Positions 28,201 to 36,526 are shown, counted from the stretch's first letter. The stretch is 64,000 bases of DNA from Planctomycetota bacterium (GCA_963205185.1 CAUJHZ010000006.1:1-64000); one strand, 5' to 3'. Translations and numbers: made by a program. Notes: a model not told the origin generated them from the sequence alone.

Positions 28201-28904
28201 TGCGCTACGTCATCGTCATCGTCGGCGTGATGGTGACGTTCGGCGCCGTCGGCATCGGCTGGTCGCAGATCCAGTGGCTGGCGGCGGCACTCACGTTCGG
28301 CCTCGCCTTCGGCCTGCAGGAGATCTTCGCCAACTTCATTTCGGGGCTGATCATCCTCATCGAACGCCCCATGCGCGTCGGCGACACGGTGACCATCGGC
28401 GACATCTCCGGCGAAGTGGCGCGCCACCGCAAGCGCGCCCCGACGATCACGCAGTGGAACAAGAAGGAACTCATCGTACCCAATCGCGAGTTCATTACCG
28501 GTCAGCTCGTCAACTGGACGCTCTCCGATCAGCTGCTGCGCCTCGAGATTCCGGTGGGCATCGCTTATGGCTCGGACACGCGGCTGGCGCGCTCGCTGCT
28601 GCTGAAGGTCGCCAACAAGTGCGAGACGGTTCTCAAGGATCCGGCGCCGCGCGCCTTGTTCCTCGCGTTCGGCGACAGCGCGCTCAACTTCGAACTGCGC
28701 GTCTTCATCTCCGGACTGACGAATTATCTGGACACCGTCACGACGCTGAACTTCGGCATCGACGATGAGTTCCGCAAGGCGCGCATCGAGATTTCCTTCC
28801 CGCAGCGCGACATTCACATCCGAACCATCAATGGAGTGCTGCCGATTCAGCAACTCGAGAAGGCGGCCGACGCCGGCGAACGCCGCAGCAGGTCGGAGGA
28901 ATGA
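25221..28904 (+). CDS. Large MscS-family mechanosensitive channel (MscK/MscM architecture)
   Basis: 1227 aa. A signal peptide (LLLLAVAAWLSLAAPIAAQ) is followed by a periplasmic coiled-coil domain of about 500 residues, then a series of roughly ten membrane helices from about residue 530. The C-terminal MscS pore and vestibule include WLAAALTFGLAFGLQEIFAN for TM3 and GDTVTIGDISGEV plus KKELIVPNREFITG for the beta domain. It releases solutes under hypo-osmotic stress. The beta-domain arginine stretch reads RHRKRAPTIT where related channels usually have IRIRATTIT. A Ser/Gly-rich insert lies before the channel domain. Its stop overlaps the next gene's start. Confidence 0.9.
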   Translation: MLRWDHRHSKSGGVNRAELLLLAVAAWLSLAAPIAAQDAQPPAPPPDIRALVEEILPKLSEAERVPFGDALEALSGLEESRKADARVRLGELSADLKNIEASLNKIEDLDQRIANAPLLLEQIRGELALPPAAIEIPPGQTVQQLEQGVSQAEAELKAAREDVTNLDEESRKRDLLREEIPTAIARLRQDIETLDDEIKSGRALGAIDPLSRLELLQQIVHRRALEQKIAEVEKEQQSIEVRRETLRARQDRAARRVSQADKRLEAWRRALNEAREAQARRVAQEARQALQQAADLHPVIQDLLKKRTELASRHEQLIGQFQQAQKASQSLEGAVRDVRAQFSRSFEEIDRAGLTNTIGLILGRRRGDLPNVRTLRQEMRQRQQRLSEALGEQFKYERELDEIRNIDAAVERKMESIESDMSRDEHDVVRERITEELRAQSTLLTSLIETLRDLSDELSDADAAERALLEVTQEYTAFIDERILWIRSTAPLSWSDLRAAGENLSQFADPTLWQRTYIAFREGAKRDPVPYLVLTVPLVAWILLMLSSGRIGRARQALADELTQDRLRPSFKPTLKAIGLLLLGSLRWPLLMLLVAQILAVSPDAPPAIQSLVEALRATSVVWLALEVQRKACRSGGFAEVHLRWPRDSVAAARRQILWLECVVVPLDIVFRVVSSEGHELTSEPLARLTFIAGMIALSLFMQRVLRPHGPILRPYFARLRGSWLTRLSGLWFFVLVCLPLFLAVLTGLGYFYSAKRLQEGLSATLGLGLVMVIVSALFYRWLWVTRRRVAIDQALKRRAAAQEQAESEEQNPAEAAVISEEEIDLPAANAQTLQLFRSAAVLVTLIALWGIWNNVLPALGLLDQFELWPRFGPVEVVSERPQSLQQVEKETAPSGARSTGGESAPSPPEASSGSGSSSGGSLSLPGLGSSSEKSGAAERSAVERVTIADLAMAIIIGITTLILTRNIPGLLEIALLQRLPLDAGSRYAVSTIVRYVIVIVGVMVTFGAVGIGWSQIQWLAAALTFGLAFGLQEIFANFISGLIILIERPMRVGDTVTIGDISGEVARHRKRAPTITQWNKKELIVPNREFITGQLVNWTLSDQLLRLEIPVGIAYGSDTRLARSLLLKVANKCETVLKDPAPRALFLAFGDSALNFELRVFISGLTNYLDTVTTLNFGIDDEFRKARIEISFPQRDIHIRTINGVLPIQQLEKAADAGERRSRSEE

Positions 28905-30364
28905 TGAACGCCAGCGACCTGCGAATCCAGTCGCGCAACCTCATCGGCGGGCAGTGGGTGAGCGCGGCAGACGGCGGCACGTTCGAAGTCATCGACCCGG
29001 CAACGGATCGGCGGATTGCCCAGGTGGCTGACTGCGGCGCCAGCGAAACGCGCCAGGCGATCGATGCCGCCGCGGGGGCGTATCTCGATTGGAGCAGGCG
29101 CACGGCCGAAGACCGCGGCACGATCTTGCGCCGGATGGCCGATCTGATGATGCGCGACCAGCAGCGACTGGCGCATCTCATGACCCTTGAGCAGGGCAAG
29201 CCGCTCAGCGAAGCGCGCGGCGAGACCGCCTACGCCGCGTCGTTCATCTACTGGGCCGCCGAAGAGGGTAAGCGGCTCTACGGTGAGACCATTCCTGCTT
29301 CGAGTTCCGACAAGCGCATCCTCATCCTGCGCCAGCCCATCGGCGTGGTCGCCGCCATCACGCCGTGGAACTTCCCCAGCGCGATGATCACGCGCAAACT
29401 CGGGCCCGCCCTGGCGTGCGGCAACACGTGCATCATCAAGCCCGCTGAGCAGACGCCGCTCTCGGCTCTGGCCCTGGGCGAACTCGCTATCGAAGCGGGC
29501 CTGCCCGCGGGCGTGTTCAACATCATCACCGGCGACTCATCGACGATCGCCGGCGAACTCTTCACCAACTCGCTCGTGCGCAAGGTGTCGTTCACCGGCT
29601 CGACTGAAGTCGGCAAGATTCTCATGAAGCAGGCGGCGGACCACGTCGTGCGCCTCTCGCTCGAACTCGGCGGCCACGCGCCGTTCATCGTCTTCGATGA
29701 CGCCGATATCGACGCAGCAGTCGCGGGCGCGATGGCGAGCAAACTCCGCAATTCGGGGCAGACGTGCGTCTGCGCCAATCGCTTCTTCGTGCACGAGGCG
29801 GTGTACGACGCTTTCGCCTCGCGGTTGGCCGCCGCGATGCAGAGTCTCAAGGTCGGCCGAGGTTTTGACGAGGGTGTGCAGGTCGGGCCGCTCATCGATG
29901 ACAACGCGATCGCCAAAGTGGAGCAGCACGTGAGCGACGCCCTCAGCCGCGGCGCCCGCGTTCGCACGGGCGGCAAGCTGCTCGATCTCGGCGAGGGCTG
30001 CAGTAAACGGTTTTACGCGCCGACCGTCGTCGACGGCTTTACGCCTGAGATGAAGATCAGTGGCGAAGAGACGTTCGGCCCGGTCGCGCCGCTGCGCCGT
30101 TTCAGTTCCGACGATGATGTCATTGCGATGGCCAACGATTCGCCGTACGGCTTGGCGGCATACTTCTATACGCGCGATGCATCGCGGCTGATGCGCGTCG
30201 CCGAAGCGCTCGAATACGGCATCGTCGGCGCCAACGACGGCCTGCCTTCCACTCCGCAGGCGCCCTTCGGCGGCGTCAAGCAGTCCGGCTTCGGCCGCGA
30301 AGGCGGGCGACACGTGATGCACGAGTACACGAATATCAAGTACGTGTCGTGGGGCCTGGGCTGA
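28901..30364 (+). CDS. gabD: Succinate-semialdehyde dehydrogenase-type aldehyde dehydrogenase
   Basis: 487 aa. The catalytic Cys is C289 in NSGQTCVCANR and the general base Glu is in LELGGHAPFIVFDD. VVAAITPWNFPSAMITRKLG and the C-terminal EGGRHVMHEYTNIKYVSWGL ending place it in the GabD group, which makes succinate from succinate semialdehyde with NAD(P). Other semialdehydes are possible. It starts at ATG 28901 overlapping the stop of the channel gene, so it is translationally coupled to it. Confidence 0.9.
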   Translation: MMNASDLRIQSRNLIGGQWVSAADGGTFEVIDPATDRRIAQVADCGASETRQAIDAAAGAYLDWSRRTAEDRGTILRRMADLMMRDQQRLAHLMTLEQGKPLSEARGETAYAASFIYWAAEEGKRLYGETIPASSSDKRILILRQPIGVVAAITPWNFPSAMITRKLGPALACGNTCIIKPAEQTPLSALALGELAIEAGLPAGVFNIITGDSSTIAGELFTNSLVRKVSFTGSTEVGKILMKQAADHVVRLSLELGGHAPFIVFDDADIDAAVAGAMASKLRNSGQTCVCANRFFVHEAVYDAFASRLAAAMQSLKVGRGFDEGVQVGPLIDDNAIAKVEQHVSDALSRGARVRTGGKLLDLGEGCSKRFYAPTVVDGFTPEMKISGEETFGPVAPLRRFSSDDDVIAMANDSPYGLAAYFYTRDASRLMRVAEALEYGIVGANDGLPSTPQAPFGGVKQSGFGREGGRHVMHEYTNIKYVSWGLG

Positions 30365-30566
30365 CCGGATCGACGTGCGGCTGCAGGGCCATGCTGCGTG
30401 TGGCGGAGCCGCGGGCCGTTGAACCTGCCGGGGCTCAAGACCCGCCTCCTCACCCTCCATCCGCTTTCGCGAATAACGGCCGGATTGATGCGGCAGGAGC
30501 AATGGGCACACCGCATCGGCGCTCGGAGGGGCCGGCATTAAGCGATCGTACGCGCCACTCCCGTTC

Positions 30567-31997
30567 TCAGCCAACGTCGAACGCCGCTCGAATCTTCTCG
30601 CGCAGTTCCACCATCGCGTCGAACGGGTGCAGCGGAAACGCCCAGGTGCGGTCGTTGAGCAGGTCGCGCTCGCGCATGCGCCGCTCGGTGAGGCGCAGAT
30701 TGGTCTGGGCCGACTCAACCAACGCCGGATGGCTCTCCATGAGGCGCCGCTGCTTCTGCCGCAAGGCGTCGAAGCGCTCGCGGCGCTCGGCCGAGCCGCG
30801 CGGCAGCGCCTCGATCTCCTGGATCAACTTCGTCCGCTCGCGCAGCGCTGCGTCATCGTCGAGAAAGCGATCGAGGTTGTAAGGCAGGTGATGGACAAGC
30901 CACTTCGCCCGGGCCAGGTCGCGCGCCTCAACCGGCTCGCGATCGAAGTCGAGCGTCACCGTGGCCGTCGCCATGGCGCGGGGCGCGAGATCGCACCCGA
31001 GCCACCGGGCGAACCAATGCTCGGTGACGAGGTCATACTCCGCGCCGCTGCGGCCGTGGATGAACAGGTCCGCCAGCGCCAGCCGCACCATCCCCGTCAT
31101 GAGCAGGGCGCGCGGCAGCAATCGCGCATCGGGCCGTTGGAGGTCGTGCTCGAATGCCCGATGCCGCTGCCGATCCGGAGTGATGAGCCAGCAAGGCACT
31201 TCGCGACCGCCGGTCGGGCGATGTTCCAGCGGCAGCATGCCGGCGCCGGGCGACTGCGCGACGGCGCGATTGTAACTTTCCCACATCGCGCGCGGGTCGG
31301 CTCGCATGCGCGCAAGCAGTTCCCGCCACAGGCTCGTCGTCGTGAGCAAGGACGCCGGCAACAGGTAACGCCGCTCGCCCAGCGGGTCATGCACCTCGGC
31401 GCCGACCGAAGCCACGCGCCGATTGGCGTAGCGCACTTCGCGCAACATCGCCGCCGCCAGCGCGAACTGCTCCGCGCGTGACGCGGCATTGCGGTGCAGC
31501 AGCAGAGCGCGCCCCATGACGCGACAAGCCATGTAGATGCCAGTGCCTGCGAACAGATGGCCTTCTTCCAGCTCCCACGCTCCGGGTTCGGCGAGGATCG
31601 GCGGCAGGTTGCCCGTGGGGCTCTGCAATTCGCGCTCCGGCCAGTAGGTCCACGGCATCGACTGCTCCGCGAGCACGCCCTGGCCGTCAAGGGCCGGCAC
31701 GCGCAAGGCGCGCAGATCATTCACATCCTGATCGACGACGAGTTCGATTGCGGCGTCGGCCTGCATCGCCTCCGCTGCCGCATCCATCGCGAGGTACTTC
31801 GCGAGGATGCCCGGATGCCAGAACCCGGCCTGGTGGCCCGTGGCGATGATGCGTGCGAAGGATCGGCCGAGAAGCTCGCGACGGGTCAGTTCGCGCCAAT
31901 GCGCCACCGGGGCGCCGAGGACTTCAGCCGGGGGCTGCGACTCGATCAGGCCCGGCCATCTCGCTGGCGGGGGCTCGATCCGGATCGATTGCAGCAT
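30567..31997 (-). CDS. Hypothetical protein, distantly BshC-like
   Basis: 476 aa. The N-terminal part contains IIATGHQAGFWHPGILAKYL followed by a segment on the way to VVDQDVND. This resembles the ATGQQ.G...GP..T..K and ED.D pattern of BshC, the cysteine-adding enzyme of bacillithiol synthesis. The second half is charged and coiled-coil-like (LRERTKLIQEIEALPRG), also as in BshC, and the end reads AFPLHPFDAMVELREKIR. The match is partial and seen by eye only, so neither function nor substrate is assigned. GAGGA lies 8 nt before ATG 31997. It is convergent with gabD. Confidence 0.6.
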   Translation of the reverse strand: MLQSIRIEPPPARWPGLIESQPPAEVLGAPVAHWRELTRRELLGRSFARIIATGHQAGFWHPGILAKYLAMDAAAEAMQADAAIELVVDQDVNDLRALRVPALDGQGVLAEQSMPWTYWPERELQSPTGNLPPILAEPGAWELEEGHLFAGTGIYMACRVMGRALLLHRNAASRAEQFALAAAMLREVRYANRRVASVGAEVHDPLGERRYLLPASLLTTTSLWRELLARMRADPRAMWESYNRAVAQSPGAGMLPLEHRPTGGREVPCWLITPDRQRHRAFEHDLQRPDARLLPRALLMTGMVRLALADLFIHGRSGAEYDLVTEHWFARWLGCDLAPRAMATATVTLDFDREPVEARDLARAKWLVHHLPYNLDRFLDDDAALRERTKLIQEIEALPRGSAERRERFDALRQKQRRLMESHPALVESAQTNLRLTERRMRERDLLNDRTWAFPLHPFDAMVELREKIRAAFDVG

Positions 31998-32027
31998 GAC
32001 GCCGATCCTCTCCGCGGCGAGGCGGCG

Positions 32028-32840
32028 TTAGTGTCCGCAGGTGCAGCAGGTGGTCTCCGCTACCGCGAGGTCGCGCCACGCCGACTCGCGCAGCAGTCGC
32101 CGGCAGCGCATCAGCTCGCTGTGCATGGTCCGGCGATATTGGGCCAGCCGCGCCGCCGGGTCATCGAGCGGTCCGCCGAACGAGCGATTCGGATCGTTGT
32201 AAATCAGGCGGATGGGCAGCTCGCGAATCCGCAGGCCGTGCGCCACCGCCTGCACCCAGAACTGCATGGGGAAGTCGTAGCCGTCTACATCGAGGTTGAG
32301 TCGTCGCACCGCCGACACGCGATAGGCCTTGAAGCCGCAGAAACCGTCGGTCAGTTGCAGCCCGAGGCGCTGGTTCAGTTCGGCGGTGATCTCCGAGTTG
32401 ATCGCGCGGCGGTCGGAAGGCGGCGTCGAATCGCTGCCGCTCGGCGCGAGATACCGGCTGCCGGAGATCACGTCGGCGTCATCCTCCTCCATCGCGCGAA
32501 GGAAATCGGGAATCGACTCCGGCTCGTGCTGCTCGTCGCAGTCCATGGTGATCACCCACTCCTGTCGATCGACTGCGGCCCAGCGGAAGGCGTCGAGCAT
32601 CGACCGCCCGTAGCCGCGGTTCTCCGCGTGGCGGATCACTTCCACCGGGTGCATGGCCAGGAGGGTGGGCGTGTGGTCGGTGGAGCCGTCGTCGATGGCC
32701 AGGACGTTGGGGGCGAACTGCCGCACGCGGCCGAGCACATCCGCGACGTGCCGCTGCTCGTTGTAGATCGGAATCGCGACGAGCGTGCGCTGGAGGAGCG
32801 TGCGCTGCGAGTCGGTGCAGGACAGCGGTTTACACGTCAT
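32028..32840 (-). CDS. Family 2 glycosyltransferase (dolichyl-phosphate-mannose synthase type)
   Basis: 270 aa GT-A fold enzyme with no membrane helices. LVAIPIYNEQRHVADVLG, LAIDDGSTDHTP, the metal-binding MDCDEQHEPESIP and a QFWVQAVAHGLRIRELPI block are typical of GT2 enzymes acting on polyprenyl phosphate. Donor and acceptor are unknown. A Cys-rich tail (TTCCTCGH) is unusual. ATG 32840 is chosen over the longer open frame because a TAACAT box lies 5 nt before it and conservation begins just after. It is divergent from the Fur-family gene. Confidence 0.85.
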   Translation of the reverse strand: MTCKPLSCTDSQRTLLQRTLVAIPIYNEQRHVADVLGRVRQFAPNVLAIDDGSTDHTPTLLAMHPVEVIRHAENRGYGRSMLDAFRWAAVDRQEWVITMDCDEQHEPESIPDFLRAMEEDDADVISGSRYLAPSGSDSTPPSDRRAINSEITAELNQRLGLQLTDGFCGFKAYRVSAVRRLNLDVDGYDFPMQFWVQAVAHGLRIRELPIRLIYNDPNRSFGGPLDDPAARLAQYRRTMHSELMRCRRLLRESAWRDLAVAETTCCTCGH

Positions 32841-32845
32841 GCCGG

Positions 32846-32851
32846 ATGTTA
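32846..32851 (-). promoter_or_regulatory. -10 box, probably leaderless start of the glycosyltransferase
   Basis: On the minus strand TAACAT ends 5 nt before ATG 32840. No Shine-Dalgarno sequence is present. Confidence 0.4.
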
Positions 32852-32925
32852 CACGTTGGTGAGCGAGCCGGCCAATGGGCGGCGACCGGGGTGGCGTGCT
32901 CGTGGCAATGGCGGGTGCGAATCTG

Positions 32926-32931
32926 TAGAAT
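32926..32931 (+). promoter_or_regulatory. -10 box, probably leaderless start of the Fur-family gene
   Basis: TAGAAT ends 6 nt before ATG 32938. No Shine-Dalgarno sequence is present. Confidence 0.45.
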
Positions 32932-32937
32932 GACCCG

Positions 32938-33447
32938 ATGTGTGCCGTTTCAAATGCGACGTCGGCCCCTCGGCACGATGAGCAGCCGCTGATCGTGCCG
33001 CTCTGCGCCGTCTTCCGCCGGCACCTCAAGCAGGACGGGCAGAAGTTCACCGCCGAGCGGGCCCGGGTGCTCGACACCGTGATCCGCATGGAGCGCGTCT
33101 TTGAGCCCGAGGAGCTGCTCGACGAACTCCGCCGCCGCCGCATGCGCGTGTCAAAGGCCACGATCTACCGGACGCTCAAACTGCTCCAGGACGCCGGCAT
33201 TATCGAGCCGGTGCTCTACGACCAGAAACAGACGCACTATCAGCTCGCCTACGGCCAGGGCCCCAAGGACCAGATGATCTGCATCGAAACCGGCCGCATC
33301 GTCGAGATTTCGGTCCCGGAGATCGTCGAACTGCGCCGCCGCATCGCCGAGCGGATGGGCTGGGCTGCAGTGGGGCACCGGCTGCAGATCTTCGGCGTGT
33401 CTCCCGAAGCGGCGGAAGCGGCGGAGGCCGAGGCGGCTGACGAGTGA
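32938..33447 (+). CDS. Fur-family transcriptional regulator with incomplete metal sites
   Basis: 169 aa. The winged-helix DNA-binding domain is clear (FTAERARVLDTVIRMERVF, SKATIYRTLKLLQDAGII). The C-terminal dimerisation domain departs from the family: the HHDH metal-site motif is replaced by GQGPKDQMICIETG, and the structural zinc CxxC is reduced to one Cys. It could be a metal-independent Fur relative or use another effector. The tail is Ala/Glu-rich. It is divergent from the glycosyltransferase with a 97-bp gap, so it may regulate that gene or itself. Confidence 0.85.
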   Translation: MCAVSNATSAPRHDEQPLIVPLCAVFRRHLKQDGQKFTAERARVLDTVIRMERVFEPEELLDELRRRRMRVSKATIYRTLKLLQDAGIIEPVLYDQKQTHYQLAYGQGPKDQMICIETGRIVEISVPEIVELRRRIAERMGWAAVGHRLQIFGVSPEAAEAAEAEAADE

Positions 33448-33494
33448 TGCCCTACGTCCGCATAACCAGCGTGTGAGTTGAGCATTTGCCTGAC

Positions 33495-33523
33495 TTGTCC
33501 GCTTCGGGTCGGGGCCGTATATT
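33495..33523 (+). promoter_or_regulatory. Sigma-70-type promoter of the 3D-domain gene
   Basis: TTGTCC (33495-33500) and TATATT (33518-33523) are separated by exactly 17 bp. Transcription from here would give a leader of about 178 nt before GTG 33708. Confidence 0.6.
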
Positions 33524-33707
33524 CAGCAATCGCTACAACCGTATCAGGCGGCTTATCTGGCCCTCATCGATCGTGGAACAGGCTCTGATTTCTGGCCCGC
33601 TTGCCTCGTTGTGGTAGTCTTGGTCACTCACCGACGGACTGGTGTGTTTCTCGCCGCCCAGGGATGGGTTCGGCACTGACCGCTGGTTGGATTGCGGAGT
33701 GACAAAA

Positions 33708-34361
33708 GTGAAGACAAGCACGAAACCGTGGCTGCGCCGTCAGTCTACTCATGCCGCTGGTGTGGTCCTTCCCGCCATCTGCGCGTTGACCGCCTTTGTC
33801 GGCGTTGGACTTGGCCTGCTCGTCGTGCAGGGCGCGCAGCATTCGCCCGGCACGAGTCTCCTTCAGGTCACCACCACGGGCGCCGCCGCCGTCGTGGCCG
33901 AAATGGCGCCTGCCGCGCCTGCCGCGCTCGCCGCCGCCACTCCCATTGAAGCGCCGACCGAGACGGTCACGGTGATCGAAGAGCGTCCGGTGGACGCGAC
34001 CCCCAGCGACATCCGATACTTCGACGGCCGGCCGATCCGACCGGTCAAGACCATCAGCATGATCGTGACCGCCTACAGCCCCGACGCGCGGAGCTGCGCG
34101 CCCTTTGCCGACGGCATCACGGCCAGCGGCAAGTCGGTCGTCACGAATGGCGGCAAGTTGATCGCCGCCGACAAGCGCTTCAAATTCGGCTCGCTGCTCA
34201 GCGTGCCCGGCTACAACAACAACCTGCCCACGCCGGTGCTCGATCGCGGCGGGGCGATCAAGGGCAACCGCCTCGACGTGCTCTACCCGACGCACGAGAT
34301 CGCCCGCAAGTGGGGCCGCCAGCGCCTCGACGTGGTCGTCTGGGAGTACGTGGACGGCTGA
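33708..34361 (+). CDS. Membrane-anchored 3D-domain protein
   Basis: 217 aa. One N-terminal membrane helix (GVVLPAICALTAFVGVGLGL) and an Ala/Thr-rich spacer precede a C-terminal 3D domain with conserved aspartates: VTAYSPDARSC, then TNGGKLIAADKRFKFGSLL and the final LDVLYPTHEIARKWGR. The 3D domain has the double-psi barrel fold of MltA/YabE-type proteins, which act on peptidoglycan. Cell-wall remodelling is likely but the activity is untested. GTG 33708 follows GGAG. A good promoter 185 bp upstream leaves a long leader. Confidence 0.85.
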   Translation: MKTSTKPWLRRQSTHAAGVVLPAICALTAFVGVGLGLLVVQGAQHSPGTSLLQVTTTGAAAVVAEMAPAAPAALAAATPIEAPTETVTVIEERPVDATPSDIRYFDGRPIRPVKTISMIVTAYSPDARSCAPFADGITASGKSVVTNGGKLIAADKRFKFGSLLSVPGYNNNLPTPVLDRGGAIKGNRLDVLYPTHEIARKWGRQRLDVVVWEYVDG

Positions 34362-34397
34362 GGCGAGCCGCGTCCGCCGGCGTTGCCGCCGGGTGTC

Positions 34398-35717
34398 TCA
34401 ATTCACCATCTTGAACAGCGCCCACGCGGGCGGGCTGACTTCGCAGGTCGTGTGATCGACTGCCTGGAAGATGTAGTTCCCTTCGACATTGGCGGGGACG
34501 TTGAGATTGATCCGCGCCACGCCGTTGGCGTCCGCGACGCCGACGGCGGCCAGGTGGGGATCGGCGAGATCGATCATCGCGCCGCTGCACTGCTCGAAGG
34601 GTTGCCCCTCGCCGCGCGTCGTGCCCCAGAGCAGGATGACCCGGCCATTGGGCGAGACGTGATGAATCTCAATGGTGTTGCGCCGGCCGGGTCGCGAAGG
34701 GTCGATGCCCCAGAGGGTGAGGCCGATGTCCACGGGTTCGAGGCGCACGGGCTTGCCGCCGACGAAGAGTCGTCCGATGAGCGTGCCGATCTGTCCGGAG
34801 TCGTTGATGCGTGTGTCTCCCCAGACGTACCACTCATCTTCGAGCGGCTCGGTGAGCAGGTCATTGAGGTCCATCATCAAGTTGTGCCGCCAGATGCACG
34901 CGCGGGTAACGGTGATTCCCGACGGTTGGATGAAGTACTGCCCCGCCATGTCGCCGCTCTCGTTGATGGAAATCGCCCAGGCGCCGATGCCGAAATGCGG
35001 CAGTTGCCGAACAGTGCCACTTTCCCAGATCACGGGAAAGCCCTCGATGCCGGATGATCCGACGATCTGGCCGGCGTCATTGATGTCGCGAGCCCAGTCG
35101 GAGCCGCCGAGACTGGGAAGCGAGGTGATCCTTCCTTTCTCCCACACGACTGCCTTGGTGTAGTTGCGTCCGATGATCTGTCCGCGATTATTGATGTCGC
35201 GGGGCGACGAGAGTGGAGCGAGCGAAGTGACTACTCCATTCTCAAGCCGGAATGCGCCGAAGTTGGAGCCGACGATCACGCCCAGGTCGTTGATGGCTGT
35301 GGCACGACTCTGGTAACTGTCGAAGAGTCGGGTCACGCGGCCGTCGCCAGACCACAATACCGCCTGCTCGGCGAGCGAACGATAATCGGATGTTCCGACG
35401 ACCTGTCCCAACTCATTGATACCCCACGCCGCACCGGAGTTGCTCCGTTGAGTCGCCCAGCCATACGGCTCGCCATCGAGCACGGGCAGACCGATCGCCT
35501 CGCCGTCGCGCCAGAGAAACGGCAAGTTGAGCGAGCTGTAGCGGTGATAACCGACTCCCACCACGTCACCGCGATTGTTGATGTCCCCGATCTCAAGACC
35601 GCTGAAGCCGGGCGGGAATTCCAGGTATGTGATGCCGTAGCGCTGCGCAAGGGCTGTGGCGGCTGCGAGCGCGATGGTGCAGCCGGCTGCATACGTGACC
35701 GAGCTGGCGGCCTTCAT
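34398..35717 (-). CDS. Secreted HAF-repeat protein with the shared C-terminal module
   Basis: 439 aa. A signal peptide (TYAAGCTIALAAATALAQ) is followed by seven or so repeats of the HAF type, each a DINNRGDVVG-like core (INELGQVVGTS, INDLGVIVGSN, INNRGQIIGRN, INDAGQIVGSS, INESGDMAGQ). The last 100 residues carry a module with a QCSG core and LADPHLAAVGVADANGVARI, similar to the ends of the propeller proteins at 51506 and 53717. It is probably extracellular or surface-bound; function unknown. ATG 35717 is set by AAGGAG. Confidence 0.85.
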   Translation of the reverse strand: MKAASSVTYAAGCTIALAAATALAQRYGITYLEFPPGFSGLEIGDINNRGDVVGVGYHRYSSLNLPFLWRDGEAIGLPVLDGEPYGWATQRSNSGAAWGINELGQVVGTSDYRSLAEQAVLWSGDGRVTRLFDSYQSRATAINDLGVIVGSNFGAFRLENGVVTSLAPLSSPRDINNRGQIIGRNYTKAVVWEKGRITSLPSLGGSDWARDINDAGQIVGSSGIEGFPVIWESGTVRQLPHFGIGAWAISINESGDMAGQYFIQPSGITVTRACIWRHNLMMDLNDLLTEPLEDEWYVWGDTRINDSGQIGTLIGRLFVGGKPVRLEPVDIGLTLWGIDPSRPGRRNTIEIHHVSPNGRVILLWGTTRGEGQPFEQCSGAMIDLADPHLAAVGVADANGVARINLNVPANVEGNYIFQAVDHTTCEVSPPAWALFKMVN

Positions 35718-35800
35718 GGCTCTACTCCTTGGCTGTTGCGAGAGCAGCACGCTATCGCGTTGGGCAGGAAGGGGATTCCCACCGCTGGGCTCTCATGCAC

Positions 35801-35806
35801 AGTATA
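35801..35806 (-). promoter_or_regulatory. -10 box of the HAF-repeat gene
   Basis: TATACT on the minus strand, about 84 nt upstream of ATG 35717. No clear -35 was seen. Confidence 0.4.
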
Positions 35807-35950
35807 GCCGAAGCTGCGACTCTCCCGAGTCGTGCTGACGAAAAACCACGAGATTTCGGGGCGGCATTCCTGTTCCGCGAGACGCCGAGTCCGCGCTTTC
35901 CGGCCTCGCTCAGCGGTGATATTCAGTGCATTGCTCGACCTGATTTCGCA

Positions 35951-36502
35951 TCAATCCAGCCTCGCCGCCGCATCCACGTAGCGCTTCAACTGGTCGAGAT
36001 GCCAGAGGTCGTGGCCGGCGAGGAGCAGGCGGATGTGCCGCTGCGATTCGTCGCCTCGCTCGCTGTGCACGCCGCAGCGGTCGAGTTCGGCGTCGGTCAT
36101 GCCATTCCAGAATCGCACATTGATGGCGCGCATGGCGCGGAAGTCGGCCGCGAGTTCGTGTGCTCTGCGATCGTTGTAGCGCTGAGCCGCGACCCAGAGA
36201 TCCTGATCCATGCCCAGCAGGGTGGGGCGGTCGTGGGCGGCGATCATCCGCGTTCGAAAGCCATAGGTCCATTCGACGTCGATGAGATGGCCGATGATCT
36301 CGGTCGGGGTCCACTTACCTTCGAACGGGCGGCGCTGCAGGACAGCCGCGCTGCGGCCGGCGATGAGTTCATCGATGCGATCAGGTGTGCTCGAAAGTAC
36401 CGCCATCGGATCGCGATCGCCCACCAGCCCGACCTGGCGTCTGATGTAGGCCTGGGGGTCGGCGAGTTCGAGGCGCGTTTCCGTTTGAGCCGTCTGCGAC
36501 AT
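35951..36502 (-). CDS. DinB-like four-helix metalloprotein
   Basis: 183 aa. Spaced histidines (IIGHLIDVE in the second helix, and HDLWHLDQLKRYV near the end) form the divalent-metal site of the DinB/YfiT superfamily. Members include thiol-dependent transferases; the substrate here cannot be assigned. GGGAGAG lies before ATG 36502. Downstream of the DUF1294 gene by 24 bp on the same strand, so the two may be cotranscribed. Confidence 0.85.
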   Translation of the reverse strand: MSQTAQTETRLELADPQAYIRRQVGLVGDRDPMAVLSSTPDRIDELIAGRSAAVLQRRPFEGKWTPTEIIGHLIDVEWTYGFRTRMIAAHDRPTLLGMDQDLWVAAQRYNDRRAHELAADFRAMRAINVRFWNGMTDAELDRCGVHSERGDESQRHIRLLLAGHDLWHLDQLKRYVDAAARLD

Positions 36503-36526
36503 GGTTCTCTCCCTCTGCTGGTCCGG

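Noticed and set aside
28901-30364. GabD as a member of the phenylacetate route
   Set aside because: It is 5 kb away, coupled to a channel gene and lacks PaaN/PaaZ features; PaaN already supplies the semialdehyde dehydrogenase.
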